Assembly (NCBI GenBank): GCA_000991645.1
Contig: LBRX01000056.1
Coordinates: 1-5,367, forward strand
Direction of reading: 5' to 3'
Origin: Candidatus Moranbacteria bacterium GW2011_GWE2_36_40
GTDB taxonomy: Bacteria; Patescibacteriota; Minisyncoccia; Moranbacterales; GWC2-37-73
DNA length: 5,367 nucleotides
Each line of letters opens with the position of its first letter. Position 1 is the stretch's first letter. Positions 5,203-5,367 of this stretch are shown in pieces. The notes below the pieces were generated by a model. The model saw only the letters and a program-made list of their open reading frames with translations. It was not told where the DNA came from and made no database searches. Both the position numbers and the translations under genes were made by a program.

Positions 5203-5276
5203 AGCGGGATGGAGCAGTCTGGCAGCTCGCGTGGCTCATAACCACGAGGTCCTGGGTTCGAATCCCAGTCCCGCAA
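5203..5276 (+). tRNA. initiator tRNA-Met (fMet), anticodon CAT
   Basis: The 74-nt cloverleaf has an acceptor of six pairs (5204-5209 with 5269-5274), a D arm, an anticodon arm with CAT at 5237-5239, and a T arm (5252-5256 with 5264-5268, loop TTCGAAT). It is the initiator, not the elongator. Positions 1 and 72 are unpaired (A5203 against A5275), the D stem has the A11:U24 pair, and the body strongly resembles bacterial fMet (GGAGCAG, GGCAGCTCG, GGCTCATAACC). Two features are unusual. Base 1 is A where bacteria normally have C opposite A72. Pair 29:41 is U:A, so only two of the three usual G:C pairs above the anticodon loop remain. CCA is not encoded (CAAG follows A73) and must be added after transcription. 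The 5' end is assigned by pairing and could be affected by the adjoining repeat. Confidence 0.95.
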
Positions 5277-5290
5277 CAAGAGTTAACTGA

Positions 5291-5361
5291 CAACTTATAA
5301 CTCACAACCTATAACAAAAACTCACAGTTGTTTGTGGTTAGTTGTAAGTTGTTTGTTTGAT
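5291..5361. repeat. inverted pair of heptamer arrays downstream of the tRNA
   Basis: The left array (5291-5325) proceeds in 7-bp steps such as CAACTTA and TAACTCA. The right array (5327-5361) proceeds as GTTGTTT, GTGGTTA, GTTGTAA, GTTGTTT and GTTTGAT. The arms are complementary over 26 nt (5290-5315 with 5327-5352, 20 matches), with an 11-nt loop. It may extend past the window end. The position 3' of the tRNA would allow a role in termination or 3'-end formation, but there is no proper U-tract. Confidence 0.75.
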
Positions 5362-5367
5362 TGGCAG

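Noticed and set aside
4956..5290. Open frames on both strands across the tRNA and its leader.
   Set aside because: The products are translations of the tRNA (the common SNPGP-type peptide) and of the 36-bp repeat, not protein genes.
5290..5361. Intrinsic terminator after the tRNA.
   Set aside because: The stem is imperfect and AT-rich and lacks a following U-run; it fits the heptamer repeat class better.

Overview
The window looks like an AT-rich bacterial chromosome segment, probably from a small-genome uncultured lineage of the Patescibacteria/CPR type. That placement is an inference from the wording of the LigA and GatA proteins, the absence of Shine-Dalgarno motifs and the many short degenerate repeats in the gaps. 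No marker in the window fixes the phylum. The genetic code is standard: three genes end in TAG, one in TGA, and no in-frame TGA is read through. All genes are on the + strand.

Layout: (1) 1-140 is a leader holding two copies of a direct repeat and a perfect extended -10 promoter placed so close to the start codon that the mRNA should be leaderless. (2) 141-2408 is ligA, the NAD+-dependent DNA ligase. All catalytic motifs are intact, but it is about 85 residues longer than the usual ~670, because low-complexity repeat DNA sits in frame at four places. (3) 2510-2797 is gatC and 2981-4456 is gatA, two subunits of the tRNA-dependent amidotransferase; gatB is not in the window. Both gaps around gatC are filled from stop codon to start codon by two related imperfect palindromes. 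(4) 4532-5065 encodes a small membrane-anchored protein with a HEPN-like RNxxxH motif. (5) 5075-5276 is an initiator tRNA-Met gene with a consensus promoter and a leader made of a 36-bp tandem repeat that runs up to the first tRNA base. (6) 5291-5361 is another palindromic repeat.

The known genes are housekeeping: replication and repair (ligA), Gln/Asn-tRNA formation (gatCA) and translation initiation (tRNA-fMet). They do not form one pathway and need not be one operon. The most unusual content is the repeat DNA. Several arrays of unrelated sequence (consensus TACNAGT, AATTTTC, ATTGNAT/AANATAC, CTCCATG, GTTGTNA) share a period of 7 bp. At three loci they form inverted pairs, where a left array faces its approximate reverse complement. 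They occur both between genes and inside ligA, where they are read through in frame. The initiator tRNA also departs from the bacterial norm at two identity positions (1:72 and 29:41).
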